NCBI GenBank assembly: GCA_001784555.1
Contig: MFRM01000007.1
Coordinates: 26,469-90,468, forward strand
Source: Candidatus Melainabacteria bacterium RIFCSPHIGHO2_02_FULL_34_12
GTDB lineage: Bacteria > Cyanobacteriota > Vampirovibrionia > 2-02-FULL-35-15
Direction: 5' to 3'
DNA: 64,000 bases
Below are positions 34,052 through 43,561 of this stretch, piece after piece. The translations under genes and the position numbers were made by a program. Below the pieces are notes generated by a model. That model was not told where the DNA came from. It searched no databases and saw nothing but the letters and a program-made list of their open reading frames with translations. Within the stretch, counting starts at the first letter, position 1. Each line of letters begins with the position of its first letter.

Positions 34052-34507
34052 TTACTTCTCATTATCGTTATCCACCATTTTATCCAGGTGAATTTTAAAC
34101 GGCTTTAATACCCACAGTAAAACCAATGACATTAAAGTAATAATAAATGCCAGGAGAAACATTCCTGTACCGCATGCCATACCTACTGCTGCAGCAACCC
34201 AAAGTGCAGTAGCCGTGGTAAGTCCTTTAGTTACATATCCTGTATGTAATATTGCACCTGCACCCAGAAAACCAATACCAGAAACAATCTGTGCAGCAAT
34301 GCGTGAAGTGTCCACATCCTGAAACCCATAAATTGAAACTAAAGTAAATCCCGTAGAACCAACACAAACCAAAGACAATGTTCTAAAACCAACTGCTTTG
34401 TGACTTATTCCTCTTTCAATTCCTATAAGCATACCAAGCACAAATGAAACCATAATTCTTATGATTATGATCTGAGCTATTTGTAAATCTGTTGCTAATG
34501 TTTCCAT
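34052..34507 (-). CDS. MgtC/SapB family membrane protein
   Basis: The 151-residue membrane protein carries the family hallmark GMLIGIERGISHKAVGFRTLSL, followed by helices with GIGFLGAGAIL and ALWVAAAVGMACGTG. MgtC proteins affect Mg2+ homeostasis and inhibit or tune ATP synthase in some pathogens, but in free-living bacteria the role is unclear. It ends at a predicted cytoplasmic KPFKIHLDKM tail. It stands between the 33101 gene (convergent) and gshB. Confidence 0.9.
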   Translation of the reverse strand: METLATDLQIAQIIIIRIMVSFVLGMLIGIERGISHKAVGFRTLSLVCVGSTGFTLVSIYGFQDVDTSRIAAQIVSGIGFLGAGAILHTGYVTKGLTTATALWVAAAVGMACGTGMFLLAFIITLMSLVLLWVLKPFKIHLDKMVDNDNEK

Positions 34508-34604
34508 AAAGTCATTATTCTATTTTATAAAACATATACCCATATATTGATAGCTACTCACAGTTTTAGCTAAAGGAGACTGTCACAAAATACCTTCAAA
34601 ACTA

Positions 34605-35645
34605 CTATAGATAACAAGTATTGGGCTTGCTGCAGCAAGCCCCTACTTCCTCAATTGCCCAGAGAACTATTTCTTTTGCAAGCTGTCTTCCTGTAAATCT
34701 CTCAATTTCCTGCAGGCAGGTAGGACTTGTAACATTTACTTCAATTAAATAATCACCAATAACATCAATGCCTGTAAAATACAATCCGTCTTTTTGAAGA
34801 TATGGTTTTAACTCTTCACATATTTCTAAATCTCTTTTTGAAAGAACAGCAGGCTTAATATTGGCACCCTGATTCATATTTGCACGGAACTCACCGGCTT
34901 TTGGAATCCGTGCAAGAGCACCAATAGGATTACCGTTTAAAAGAATAATTCTTTTATCGCCAGCTTTAACTTCAGGAATAAATTTCTGAACTATTAGTGG
35001 ACTCTCATTGCGAAGACTGGATTCAATGGTAGAAAAACTTTCTTTCACATTTTTATTCAAATAAAAAACCTCACGCCCGCCCATATAATATAAAGATTTT
35101 AAAACCGCTTCATTATTATCATTTAAAAAATCTTTTATCTCTTCCGGCTGAGAACTAACAAGTGTTTCAGGAATTAAGTCAGGGAAATTTAAAGCATATA
35201 GTTTTTCATTTGCCTTTAACATGCCTAAGGGGCTGTTTATTATAAGTGCTTTAGAAGAATCAATCATTGAAAGCATTAACAGATAAGAAAGAAAATCCTG
35301 ATTTATAGGAGGATCTTTTCTGGCAAAAACTATATCTATTGAATCCAGCAAATATTCAGAGGTACTTACTACATTAAGATGCTCTCCGGCCTTTTGCTTT
35401 ACGGTAACTTTATCAAACTTAGCAAAAACTTTATTATTAATAATTTTTAAATAATTGGATTCTGTATATAAAATATTTATATTTTTTATCTTCAAATCTT
35501 GTGCAGCAAGCATTAATGCAAATGTAGAATCATGAGAAATACCAGATTCAGAGAGGTTTTTAACCCCATTTGCAATAAATGCAATATTTACATCTTTCTT
35601 GCTTGTTTGTAATTTGTTATTTTTTTTAACTTCTGACATTGACAT
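34605..35645 (-). CDS. gshB: Glutathione synthetase
   Basis: GshB is an ATP-grasp ligase adding glycine to gamma-glutamylcysteine. The N-terminal domain has STFALMLAAQDL and FARKDPPINQDFLSYL. The ATP-grasp part carries VLKSLYYMGGREVFYL, LIVQKFIPEVKAGDKRIILL and the metal-binding VNVTSPTCLQEIERFTG. The first two residues of the longest frame come from a TTG start; I use the next ATG, although GGAG is close. The C-terminal residues after AIEEV (GACCSKPNTCYL) are encoded by the palindrome at 34623-34642. A glutaredoxin gene at 14.5 kb fits glutathione use. Confidence 0.9.
   Translation of the reverse strand: MSMSEVKKNNKLQTSKKDVNIAFIANGVKNLSESGISHDSTFALMLAAQDLKIKNINILYTESNYLKIINNKVFAKFDKVTVKQKAGEHLNVVSTSEYLLDSIDIVFARKDPPINQDFLSYLLMLSMIDSSKALIINSPLGMLKANEKLYALNFPDLIPETLVSSQPEEIKDFLNDNNEAVLKSLYYMGGREVFYLNKNVKESFSTIESSLRNESPLIVQKFIPEVKAGDKRIILLNGNPIGALARIPKAGEFRANMNQGANIKPAVLSKRDLEICEELKPYLQKDGLYFTGIDVIGDYLIEVNVTSPTCLQEIERFTGRQLAKEIVLWAIEEVGACCSKPNTCYL
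34623..34642. repeat. 20-bp perfect palindrome at the gshB 3' end
   Basis: GGGCTTGCTG followed by CAGCAAGCCC, with CCTAC after it. It encodes part of the last residues of GshB, so the element seems to have replaced or extended its C-terminus. Confidence 0.8.
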
Positions 35646-35829
35646 CAATCTCCGTTCATTAATTAAATTTTTTTTATTTTATTCTTTAATTGTCAAATTG
35701 TATAATCCCTATATAGATTTAGGTGATAAAAAATCATAACAAATAACAAAAATTATTGATTTACTAAAAAGAAGACTCCAAGGCATTAGAATATAACGAT
35801 TGGAAATCAGCATTAAAGGAAATACATAA

Positions 35830-36804
35830 ATGGGATTAAAAGATTTTTTCAAAAACAGGCAACTTAAAAAAGCCGCCAAACTAAGAAATGGTACATCTAC
35901 AGCAGGCAGCGTGCATGAGTTAAAAACCCAGCCACCTGTATGTGATGAGGTTTTATGTACTTTATGGGCTAAATGCACTGGATGTAATGAACTCTTATAT
36001 ACCAGTGAGCTAAAAAAGAACCTTGGACTATGTAAGCACTGTTCATATCACCACAGAGTTACTGCAAATGAAAGGATAGAGCAGCTTACTGATTTTGGAA
36101 ACTTTATTGAAATAAATGAAAATATCTATCCCACCGATCCTTTAAACTTTACAGATTTAAAACCCTATAAAGATCGTTTAAAAGAAGCAGAAAAAAGTTC
36201 AGGTTCAAAAGAAGCAATTACTACCGGAATCGGGACTATTAATAATCAAGGTGTAGCACTGGCTGTAATGGAGTTTCAGTATATTGGCGGCAGCATGGGA
36301 TCAGTAGTAGGAGAAAAAATTACCCGACTTATTGAAAAAGCAATAGAACAAAGACTTCCAGTAATTATTGTCTCAAGTTCCGGCGGTGCAAGAATGCATG
36401 AAGGTATTTTAAGTCTCATGCAAATGGCAAAAACATCTAGCGCACTTAGAAAATTACATGAAGAAAAACTGCTTTATATCTCATTATTAACTGAACCTAC
36501 TTTTGGCGGGGTAACTGCCAGCTTTTCAATGCTTGGCGACATAATTATTTCTGAACCTAAAGCAAGAATTGGTTTTGCAGGCAGAAGAGTTATTGAAGAA
36601 ACTATCCGACAAAAGCTTCCAAAGGACTTTCAGACAGCTGAATATCTGCTTGAAAACGGACAGATTGATGCCATAGTTTCACGTTCTGAATTAAAACAGT
36701 ATTTGTCTAATCAAATAAAATTACACTCTCAGAATAAAAGTAAGGCTTCAGAAAAAAACGGAACGAATAAGACCACATTTGAAAAATTATTAGCCTGGGT
36801 TTAA
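35830..36804 (+). CDS. accD: Acetyl-CoA carboxylase carboxyltransferase subunit beta
   Basis: AccD and AccA form the carboxyltransferase that makes malonyl-CoA for fatty acids. The product has an N-terminal zinc ribbon (CTGCNELLYTSELKKNLGLC, then KHC) and the crotonase-like core: GGSMGSVVGEKI, VSSSGGARMHEG, GGVTASFSMLGDI and GFAGRRVIEETI. AAAGGAA precedes the ATG. accA starts five bases after the stop, so they form an operon. At 324 residues it is a normal length. Confidence 0.95.
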   Translation: MGLKDFFKNRQLKKAAKLRNGTSTAGSVHELKTQPPVCDEVLCTLWAKCTGCNELLYTSELKKNLGLCKHCSYHHRVTANERIEQLTDFGNFIEINENIYPTDPLNFTDLKPYKDRLKEAEKSSGSKEAITTGIGTINNQGVALAVMEFQYIGGSMGSVVGEKITRLIEKAIEQRLPVIIVSSSGGARMHEGILSLMQMAKTSSALRKLHEEKLLYISLLTEPTFGGVTASFSMLGDIIISEPKARIGFAGRRVIEETIRQKLPKDFQTAEYLLENGQIDAIVSRSELKQYLSNQIKLHSQNKSKASEKNGTNKTTFEKLLAWV

Positions 36805-36809
36805 CAAAC

Positions 36810-37772
36810 ATGAAACAAAACAACATAGTACCTTTAGACTTTGAAAAACCGTTATTTGCTCTGTCAAAACAAATAATAGAACTTGAAAGTAAGACCATTC
36901 ATAACGGAAACAAAAAAACTGTTGAGAATTTAAAGATTCAATATGAAAATGTAAAAAGTGAGATTTATAAAAATTTATCCCCGATTGATAAAGTTAAAAT
37001 CGCCAGACATCCGCAACGCCCTTATCCACTTGATTATATTAATTTAATAAGTCCTACATGGTATGAATTACACGGCGACAGAACTGGAAAAGATGACTAT
37101 GCTATTGTCGGGGGACTGATTGAAATAGATGGTCAAACCATTATGGCAATTGGTACACAAAAAGGACGAAATATTAAAGAAAATCAAAAAAGAAACTTTG
37201 GAATGCCTTCGCCTGAAGGTTACAGAAAAGCTCTAAGACTTTTTTATCATGCTGAAAAGTTTAATTTTCCGGTAATAACTTTTATTGATACACCTGGTGC
37301 TTATCCTGGTCTTGAAGCTGAAGCCCACAATCAAAGCCAGGCAATTGCTATGAATCTGCGTGAACTTGCAGGTCTTACTGTTCCTGTTATTTCAGTAATA
37401 ATAGGAGAAGGTGGCTCAGGTGGAGCGCTTGCTGTAGGAGTAGCAAACAGAATATTAATGCTGGAGAATTCTGTGTATTCAGTAATTTCACCAGAAGGTT
37501 GTTCTGCAATTTTATGGAGAACTAAAGATAAAGCAGCTGATGCAGCAAATGCATTGAAAATTACTGCCCAGGATCTTTTTGAACTTGGAATTATAGATGA
37601 GATAATTCCTGAAGTTGAAGGCGGAGCCCACTATAATCCAAAAGAAACCAGCCAAGATTTACTCATATCACTTAAGCATCATTTACAAGAATTAAGCAAA
37701 TTAACTCCGGAAGAAATAAAAAAAGACAGACAGGAAAAAATTAGAACAATCGGCAAGTTTCTTGAAGTTTAA
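36810..37772 (+). CDS. accA: Acetyl-CoA carboxylase carboxyltransferase subunit alpha
   Basis: This is the partner of AccD. The 320-residue product has the N-terminal helical region (LEKPLFALSKQIIELESKT-like), RHPQRPYPLDYI, the HGDRTGKDDYAIVGG segment, PSPEGYRKALRL, FIDTPGAYPG and the acyl-binding GEGGSGGALAVGVANRI. The gene lies right after accD and ends at the 195-bp inverted-repeat element. biotin carboxylase and carrier genes are not in the window. Confidence 0.95.
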   Translation: MKQNNIVPLDFEKPLFALSKQIIELESKTIHNGNKKTVENLKIQYENVKSEIYKNLSPIDKVKIARHPQRPYPLDYINLISPTWYELHGDRTGKDDYAIVGGLIEIDGQTIMAIGTQKGRNIKENQKRNFGMPSPEGYRKALRLFYHAEKFNFPVITFIDTPGAYPGLEAEAHNQSQAIAMNLRELAGLTVPVISVIIGEGGSGGALAVGVANRILMLENSVYSVISPEGCSAILWRTKDKAADAANALKITAQDLFELGIIDEIIPEVEGGAHYNPKETSQDLLISLKHHLQELSKLTPEEIKKDRQEKIRTIGKFLEV

Positions 37773-37784
37773 TTTATACCTAAC

Positions 37785-37979
37785 AGGACTTGTGCAATTT
37801 TTATTCAGCCACATGTGCCTGCTTCAGGGCTTCCAAAGCCATCGGGGTTCTGTGCTATATGATCCGAGATTAATAAGATACTACATTATCGTAGACTTTA
37901 AATAATATTGGACAAGAAGTTCCCTCGGGCTGTTCAGCCCCTGCGCTAGTCACCTGTGGCTTTTAATTGCGCAAGTCCT
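37785..37979. repeat. 195-bp inverted-repeat element, copy A (MITE-like)
   Basis: The outer ends are about 30-bp imperfect inverted repeats (AGGACTTGTGCAATT... on the left and AGGACTTGCGCAATT on the right, read inward, each leading into AGCCACA). Inside are hairpins GGCTT-CCA-AAGCC and GGGCTG-TT-CAGCCC. Copy B at 55406-55598 has the same plan, and conserved stretches are the GC-rich hairpins. No open reading frame is present. It fits a miniature inverted-repeat transposon or a structured RNA family. Confidence 0.8.
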
Positions 37980-37997
37980 ACTTGATATCATATTCAT

Positions 37998-38723
37998 GTG
38001 ACTAACAATTTACTCAAAGGAAAAACTGCATTAATTACCGGCGCAGCAAAAGGCATAGGCAGAGCTATTCTTCTTAAGCTTGCAGATGAAGGCTGTAATA
38101 TTATTCTTCATTATTACAAAAGTAGTATTGAAACTAAATCTATTATTAAAAATTTAAGGCTAAAAAAGATTAAAACTTTTTTATATTCTGCAGATTTAAA
38201 GGATGAAAAGCAAGTATCCGGAATGTTTCAGAAAATTAAAAGACATGCTAAAAAGTTAGATATTCTGGTAAACAACGTGGGTAATTATTTAATAAAAGAT
38301 CTGAACACTCTTAAAACAAAAGAATGGCATGAAATTATAAACAGTAATTTAAATTCGACCTATTACTGCACTCATTATGCTCTGCCCTTAATTAGAAAAA
38401 GTAATCTCGGAAGAATAATTAATATTGGATATGCTTCAAGCGGGCAAATACTTGCAAAGCCAAGAATTCTACCGTATCAAATAGCTAAAACCGGGGTATT
38501 GCTTATGACAAAATCTTATGCACTTGATGAAGCTAAAAATAAAATATTAGTTAATATGATATCTCCAGGCGTAATGGAAAACAGCATTCCTCATCCTAAA
38601 AAAGAAATCCCCCTTGGCAAAGTAGGATCTTTAAAAGGTTTTGCAGATCTTGTCTTGTATGTAATAAAAAGTGATTACATTACCGGTGCTCATATTGAAT
38701 ATGCAGGTGGATTTAATGTATGA
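37998..38723 (+). CDS. Short-chain dehydrogenase/reductase (FabG-like)
   Basis: The 241-residue SDR has the NAD(P)-binding TGAAKGIGRAI, NNVGNYL, and the catalytic YQIAK (Tyr-x3-Lys) preceded by a Ser-containing INIGYASSGQ. It ends in GAHIEYAGGFNV, typical of FabG-like proteins. Substrate is unknown; it lacks the exact NNAG form of FabG. It starts with GTG at 37998, directly after the MITE-like element. Its stop overlaps the priA start by four bases (ATGA), so the two are translationally coupled. Confidence 0.85.
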   Translation: MTNNLLKGKTALITGAAKGIGRAILLKLADEGCNIILHYYKSSIETKSIIKNLRLKKIKTFLYSADLKDEKQVSGMFQKIKRHAKKLDILVNNVGNYLIKDLNTLKTKEWHEIINSNLNSTYYCTHYALPLIRKSNLGRIINIGYASSGQILAKPRILPYQIAKTGVLLMTKSYALDEAKNKILVNMISPGVMENSIPHPKKEIPLGKVGSLKGFADLVLYVIKSDYITGAHIEYAGGFNV

Positions 38724-41032
38724 CTATGATAATTGTAGATGAAATTAAATATGCAAAAGTCGCGGTAGATCTTCCTTTATTACCCAGCACAAAAGACGAA
38801 GACATTTATTATTATTCAGTACCTAACGAAATAAAAAATGAAATAAAATCAGGAACTATTGTACATATTCCATTTGGAAAACAAGAGGTAAATGGATACG
38901 TAATAGAGGTCCTTACTTCAAAAATTTCTGAACTCATAGACAAAGACATCCATATAAAACCTGTATACGACATAATTTGTAAAAATCCGGTTTGGGATGA
39001 AAAATACCTGGAACTTGCCCGGTGGATAAGCAAATATTATTTTACAAATATAGGAACAGTTTTATCTTTTTCAGCAAACACCGAAGTATTAAATCATTAC
39101 AGCCATGAGGTTAAATTAATAAAAGAAAAGGACTTACTTGATGATTTAAACAATGATCAGTTATTTATCATAAATAAATTACTTCAAAGCAAGAAGAAAT
39201 GCTTAAGTTATAAGTTTTTAATGCAAAAATCCAGATTCAGCAAAGCCAGGTTTTATCAGCTTATTAACCAACTCCAGAACAAAGATATTTTAAAAAAACA
39301 AATTAAAAAGACGATTTACAAAAAGACAAAAAAAGATCACGAAATATTATTTAAATTAAAACCAGCTTCAGTAAAAACAAAAAATATAATTATGAACAAA
39401 GAGCAAGAAAATGCTTTTAATAATATTTATGACTCAATACAAAAAAACGAATACAAAACATTTCTTTTACATGGCGTAACGGGTTCAGGTAAAACAGAAA
39501 TATATTTAAATCTGATTAACGAAACATTGAAGAAAAATAAGACTGTGATTTATTTAGTCCCTGAGATATATCTTGTGCCGCAAATATATGAAAGGCTAAG
39601 CAACAGATTTAAATCTGAAGAAATAATCATCTGGCACAGTTCATTGGGAAAAGGTGAACGTTTAACTTACTGGGATAAATTACAAAAAAACGAAGTAAAG
39701 ATTGTTCTGGGAGCACGCTCTGCAATACTTGCCCCCATTAAAAATCTCGGGCTTATAGTAATTGACGAAGCACATGAATCCTCATATAAACAAGCCTCAC
39801 CTATGCCCAGATATAATGCCATAAAAGTTGCACAAAAAAGAGGCGAAATAGAAAAATGCCCGGTGGTATTAGGCACAGCTACACCAAATGTCGATGAATA
39901 TTTTGAATGTACCACCAAAGAAACCATTCTCAATCTTCCAAAAAGAATTGAAGATATCCCTATGCCCACTGTTCATATCGTGGACTTAAGAGAAGAATAT
40001 CCTAAATCAGAAAAAAATATAATTTCAAATGTATTAAAAAGCAGCATAACAGAAGCATTAAAAAAGAAAGAACAAATAATTTTACTTTTAAACAGAAGAG
40101 GCTATTCCAGTACTGCCTTTTGCAGAGCATGTGGTTATATACAGTATTGCAAAAACTGCTCTGTGCCACTTGTTTATCATAAAAACAGAGGTTCAATGAC
40201 TTGTCATCATTGCGGTTTTGAGAAAGCAGTAAATTTGCATTCACTTGTATGTCCTGAATGTAAAAGTCCGCATTTTAAGTTTACAGGTTTGGGTACACAA
40301 CAACTTGAAGAAGAAATTAAAATGACATTTCAGAACGCAAAAGCTATAAGAGTTGACAGTGATCAGCTCAGAAAAAAAGATGAATACTTAAAACTGTGGG
40401 AAGAGTTTTCAAGCGGCAAAGCTGATATTTTAATTGGCACTCAAATAGTAGCAAAAGGAATAGACCTGCCAAATGTAACTGTAGTCGGAGTAATATCTGC
40501 AGACAGTATGCTTAATTTCCCTGACTATGTCTCAGGTGAAAAAGCATTTCAACTCTTAACTCAGATTAGCGGACGTGCCGGACGAGGAGATAAACCTGGA
40601 AATGTATTCATTCAAACATATCAGGCTGAGAATCCTTTGTTCAGTTATGTTACAGCACATAACTTTAAAGCTTTTTATCAAAGCGAGATAAAACACAGAC
40701 AGGATTTTAAATATCCCCCATTTACAATGCTTATAAGATTGGTTTTTCAATCATATTCAGAAAAAGATTGTATTAATTATGCGAACCATACACTAACTTT
40801 ACTTTCAAACATAGCAAAAGAAGAAAAACTAATTCCAGAGAAAGAATGTTCCTTTCTAGGACCTGCTCCGTGCTTTTTTACAAAATTACATGGTAAGTAT
40901 CGCCAGCATATACTTTGCAAAATCAGTAATAAAGAGATTAAGAATCAGATATTTCATAAATATTTTGAATTAAGCACTAAAAATGATAAAGTAGAAGTAA
41001 TAATTGACATTGATTCAATTAACTTACTATGA
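38720..41032 (+). CDS. priA: Primosomal replication protein N' (PriA helicase)
   Basis: PriA reloads the replicative helicase at stalled forks. The 770-residue product has the N-terminal DNA-binding domain (YYSVPNEIKNEIKSGTIVHI; ARWISKYYFTNIG), Walker A GVTGSGKTEIYL, the DEAH box (VIDEAHESSYKQ) and zinc-binding cysteine pairs (CRACGYIQYCKNC, CHHCG, CPEC). The helicase motifs IGTQIVAKGIDLPNVT and QISGRAGRGDKPG follow. It overlaps the upstream SDR and the downstream recombinase-like gene by four bases each. Confidence 0.94.
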   Translation: MTMIIVDEIKYAKVAVDLPLLPSTKDEDIYYYSVPNEIKNEIKSGTIVHIPFGKQEVNGYVIEVLTSKISELIDKDIHIKPVYDIICKNPVWDEKYLELARWISKYYFTNIGTVLSFSANTEVLNHYSHEVKLIKEKDLLDDLNNDQLFIINKLLQSKKKCLSYKFLMQKSRFSKARFYQLINQLQNKDILKKQIKKTIYKKTKKDHEILFKLKPASVKTKNIIMNKEQENAFNNIYDSIQKNEYKTFLLHGVTGSGKTEIYLNLINETLKKNKTVIYLVPEIYLVPQIYERLSNRFKSEEIIIWHSSLGKGERLTYWDKLQKNEVKIVLGARSAILAPIKNLGLIVIDEAHESSYKQASPMPRYNAIKVAQKRGEIEKCPVVLGTATPNVDEYFECTTKETILNLPKRIEDIPMPTVHIVDLREEYPKSEKNIISNVLKSSITEALKKKEQIILLLNRRGYSSTAFCRACGYIQYCKNCSVPLVYHKNRGSMTCHHCGFEKAVNLHSLVCPECKSPHFKFTGLGTQQLEEEIKMTFQNAKAIRVDSDQLRKKDEYLKLWEEFSSGKADILIGTQIVAKGIDLPNVTVVGVISADSMLNFPDYVSGEKAFQLLTQISGRAGRGDKPGNVFIQTYQAENPLFSYVTAHNFKAFYQSEIKHRQDFKYPPFTMLIRLVFQSYSEKDCINYANHTLTLLSNIAKEEKLIPEKECSFLGPAPCFFTKLHGKYRQHILCKISNKEIKNQIFHKYFELSTKNDKVEVIIDIDSINLL

Positions 41033-41856
41033 CTATGACAATACCACCATTAGATGAACTAGTACAAAATTATCTTGCCTGGCTAAAAAATATTAAATGT
41101 GCACCGTATCATACATACAGAGCATATCAGATAGATTTACTGCAGTTTTTAAAATATTTCCTAAGAATCGATATAAATAACTTGCCTGGTAAAAATGACG
41201 TTGAAGAATATCTTGGAAATATAAAAAATAAATATAACTACGCTTCATACAGAAGAAAAATTACTGTGCTTAGAAACTTTACGAAATATCTAATAGAATC
41301 AGGCATAAATGTACCTGATCCATTTATTTCAATATCACTTCCAATGCCTGAAGTAAATTACAATCTCCCGGTCAAGTACGAAGAAATACTTGAATTAATT
41401 AAAAATATACCTGAGGATGAATTCTTACAAATAAGAGACAAATTAATTTTTACATTAATTGCAAAATGCGGACTTACTATAAAACAGTTATTATCCTTAA
41501 AAGTAAAAGATATAAATCTAGCTGCAAATCAAATCATTATATCTAGAAATCAAATTTCTTTTTTAGATGACAAACTTTCAAAATTAACTGATAAATATTT
41601 CTCATATATTAATGCCAGAACCACCCTTTCCCTTGAAGATTATTTAATTGCAAACCATTTAAAAAACAGTAAAATACCGCTTTCTACACGAACCATAAAT
41701 CTAGTAGTAGACAATATTTCAAAAGATTTAAAATTTAAATCTAGATTATCTCCTACAATTTTAAGAAGATTATTTGCAAAAAGTTTATCAGAAAGAAACT
41801 TAAACAAATCAGCAAAAGAACTAATTCTAGGGAAGAAAAGTACACTGGTTAGTTGA
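41029..41856 (+). CDS. Degenerate tyrosine recombinase-like protein, probably catalytically inactive
   Basis: The fold pattern of tyrosine recombinases is visible: an N-terminal core-binding half (QNYLAWLKNIKCAPYHTYRA, residues about 12-100) and a catalytic-like half (RDKLIFTLIAKCGLTIKQLL). The catalytic residues are missing: Thr150 replaces the first Arg, TILRR (about 243-247) replaces HxxR, and the protein ends after ILGKKS without the His-to-Tyr tail. The ATG overlaps the priA stop, so it is translated with priA. It may keep DNA binding without cleavage. The last eight bases overlap the convergent DUF3326 gene. Confidence 0.8.
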   Translation: MTMTIPPLDELVQNYLAWLKNIKCAPYHTYRAYQIDLLQFLKYFLRIDINNLPGKNDVEEYLGNIKNKYNYASYRRKITVLRNFTKYLIESGINVPDPFISISLPMPEVNYNLPVKYEEILELIKNIPEDEFLQIRDKLIFTLIAKCGLTIKQLLSLKVKDINLAANQIIISRNQISFLDDKLSKLTDKYFSYINARTTLSLEDYLIANHLKNSKIPLSTRTINLVVDNISKDLKFKSRLSPTILRRLFAKSLSERNLNKSAKELILGKKSTLVS

Positions 41857-43150
41857 TTTCATTAATACTTTCTATCGGTCTCTTAAAAACACTAGGATCC
41901 ATACCTGATTCTTTAATTTTCTCTATGCTTACTAAATCTAAATAGCTGTTTATAAAATCAAATTGTAAGTTTAAATGAGTCGGATTAACATCTAAAGCTG
42001 TTACATTTTCTTTAACTAAGATTACTTTTGATAAATTCTCACATAAATGAAATACTCCCGGAGAACCAAAGGCATTATAAGGCACCAAAACTTTTTTTAT
42101 GTCGGCATTTGATTTTGAAAATGAAGCAGATTCTAGATCATATGGCACAACTTGCGGAGCATATCTTAGTCCGCTTATTACAGAGGGAAGAAAAGTTTGA
42201 GCAATATATTCACTGGCAGAAAGTGGCGATATTGCAGCATAATTAATCCTTTCATCAGACAGAAGAGCTGGTGCATGTGCCGAAGGAAGGCCGGTCGTCG
42301 CAGAAACTATACGAGAAATCATTGATTCAATTCCGCCAATAGGATCAATTCCACTTCCTGAAATATAGTTTTTATTTAAATCTAAATCAGGTATTGAAGC
42401 ACAAATAGCTATAGCAGTAGCACCTTTATTTTTTAAATGTAACGCACATTCAATAAGTACTTCTACATTTTCGATTTTCCCTGAAGAAAAACCAAAATCA
42501 TTTACCTGTGGCATGCAGTTTAAAGGCTTTTTAAGTACTGTCCACCCTATGATTTCACATCCGTAAAATGCTCTTAGTGCATTTAAGACGTTTAATTCAT
42601 ATCTAAGCCTTTCTTCACTTATAGCTCTATCAAAAATAATTCCTATTTTATTTTCTTTTCTTGGAACTATATTAATTTGGCCAAGCAAAAATTGATCAAG
42701 CAAGTAACCCTCAAGGTATATTAAATTACTAGGCAGGTCGCTTAAAACCGCACCATTAACTACATTTGGATGTGTGAGTAAATGCTTAGATTCCATAGAA
42801 AGTATTTTTGCAATTGGATTTGCATCACCCGCATATCCACCGAACTTTGCGCCTATGCCTGTAGGAATAATTAAGCATGTAATTTTATTTGAGCCTGACA
42901 TAGGTAGTTTATTGCCTGGCTTAAAGGGATTGTTTAAATATGACTTTAATTCTTTAATAAAAACTATATTAAAATATAAATTTTCTTTCGTGGTTTTTAC
43001 AAGATTTATTTTAATAACAGAATCATTGCTTGATAATTTTAACTTCTTCTCAGCTTTTTCAATAATATTAATCCACCGAAATTCCCCGGGATTTTCAATT
43101 TCTAGAATTTCATCAGCAACTTGAAGTCTGTTTTTATCTAAAGAAACCAT
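41849..43150 (-). CDS. DUF3326 family protein
   Basis: The 433-residue product contains IIPTGIGAKFGGYAGDANPI, LLTHPNVVNGAVLSDLP, IYLEGYLLDQFLLG and EGYLLDQFL-type segments. These match, from memory, the DUF3326 family that is common in cyanobacteria and has no known function. No catalytic motif I can name is visible, and no signal peptide. It lies opposite the priA unit and is convergent with it. Its presence supports the cyanobacteria-related placement. Confidence 0.75.
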   Translation of the reverse strand: MVSLDKNRLQVADEILEIENPGEFRWINIIEKAEKKLKLSSNDSVIKINLVKTTKENLYFNIVFIKELKSYLNNPFKPGNKLPMSGSNKITCLIIPTGIGAKFGGYAGDANPIAKILSMESKHLLTHPNVVNGAVLSDLPSNLIYLEGYLLDQFLLGQINIVPRKENKIGIIFDRAISEERLRYELNVLNALRAFYGCEIIGWTVLKKPLNCMPQVNDFGFSSGKIENVEVLIECALHLKNKGATAIAICASIPDLDLNKNYISGSGIDPIGGIESMISRIVSATTGLPSAHAPALLSDERINYAAISPLSASEYIAQTFLPSVISGLRYAPQVVPYDLESASFSKSNADIKKVLVPYNAFGSPGVFHLCENLSKVILVKENVTALDVNPTHLNLQFDFINSYLDLVSIEKIKESGMDPSVFKRPIESINEIN

Positions 43151-43167
43151 TTAAATATTTAAATCAC

Positions 43168-43497
43168 TTAATCACTGTTTCTGTCATACCATCTTAATGC
43201 TTTTTTCTTCGTAAAAGCCAGTTCATGATCAGCGTGAACAAAATAAAATTTTCCTTTGGTTATATTATCGTCATACCATCTTAATGCTCTATTTCTTAAC
43301 CACAGAGCATCTTTTTTTGTGTCGTACCAAAAATATTTTTGAGTTTCAATATTATTTGCATGCCAAGTAAGTGCTTTTTTCTTTTTAAATTCAATGTCTT
43401 TTGCTGAGGTATGAACCAAATATTTGATATTAGCGGCTTTTGAAGGCAGCATAGAAAACATAATTAAAACATTCAACAATACAATCAACTTTTTCAT
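43168..43497 (-). CDS. Secreted small repeat protein
   Basis: A signal peptide (LIVLLNVLIMFSMLPSKA) is followed by about 80 residues made of three similar units of about 27 residues. Each has an aromatic strand, a charged turn and a KKKALRWYD-type ending: KKKALTWHANN, RNRALRWYDDN and KKKALRWYDRN. The family is unknown to me. The Trp/Tyr/Lys-rich repeats suggest binding to a surface polymer or self-assembly. It is divergent from the ATPase gene at 43562. Confidence 0.65.
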   Translation of the reverse strand: MKKLIVLLNVLIMFSMLPSKAANIKYLVHTSAKDIEFKKKKALTWHANNIETQKYFWYDTKKDALWLRNRALRWYDDNITKGKFYFVHADHELAFTKKKALRWYDRNSD

Positions 43498-43561
43498 GTT
43501 TTTTACCTTTTACCTTTGTATACCTTTTAGTCTAACATTAAGTATCATAATATTACTCAGA

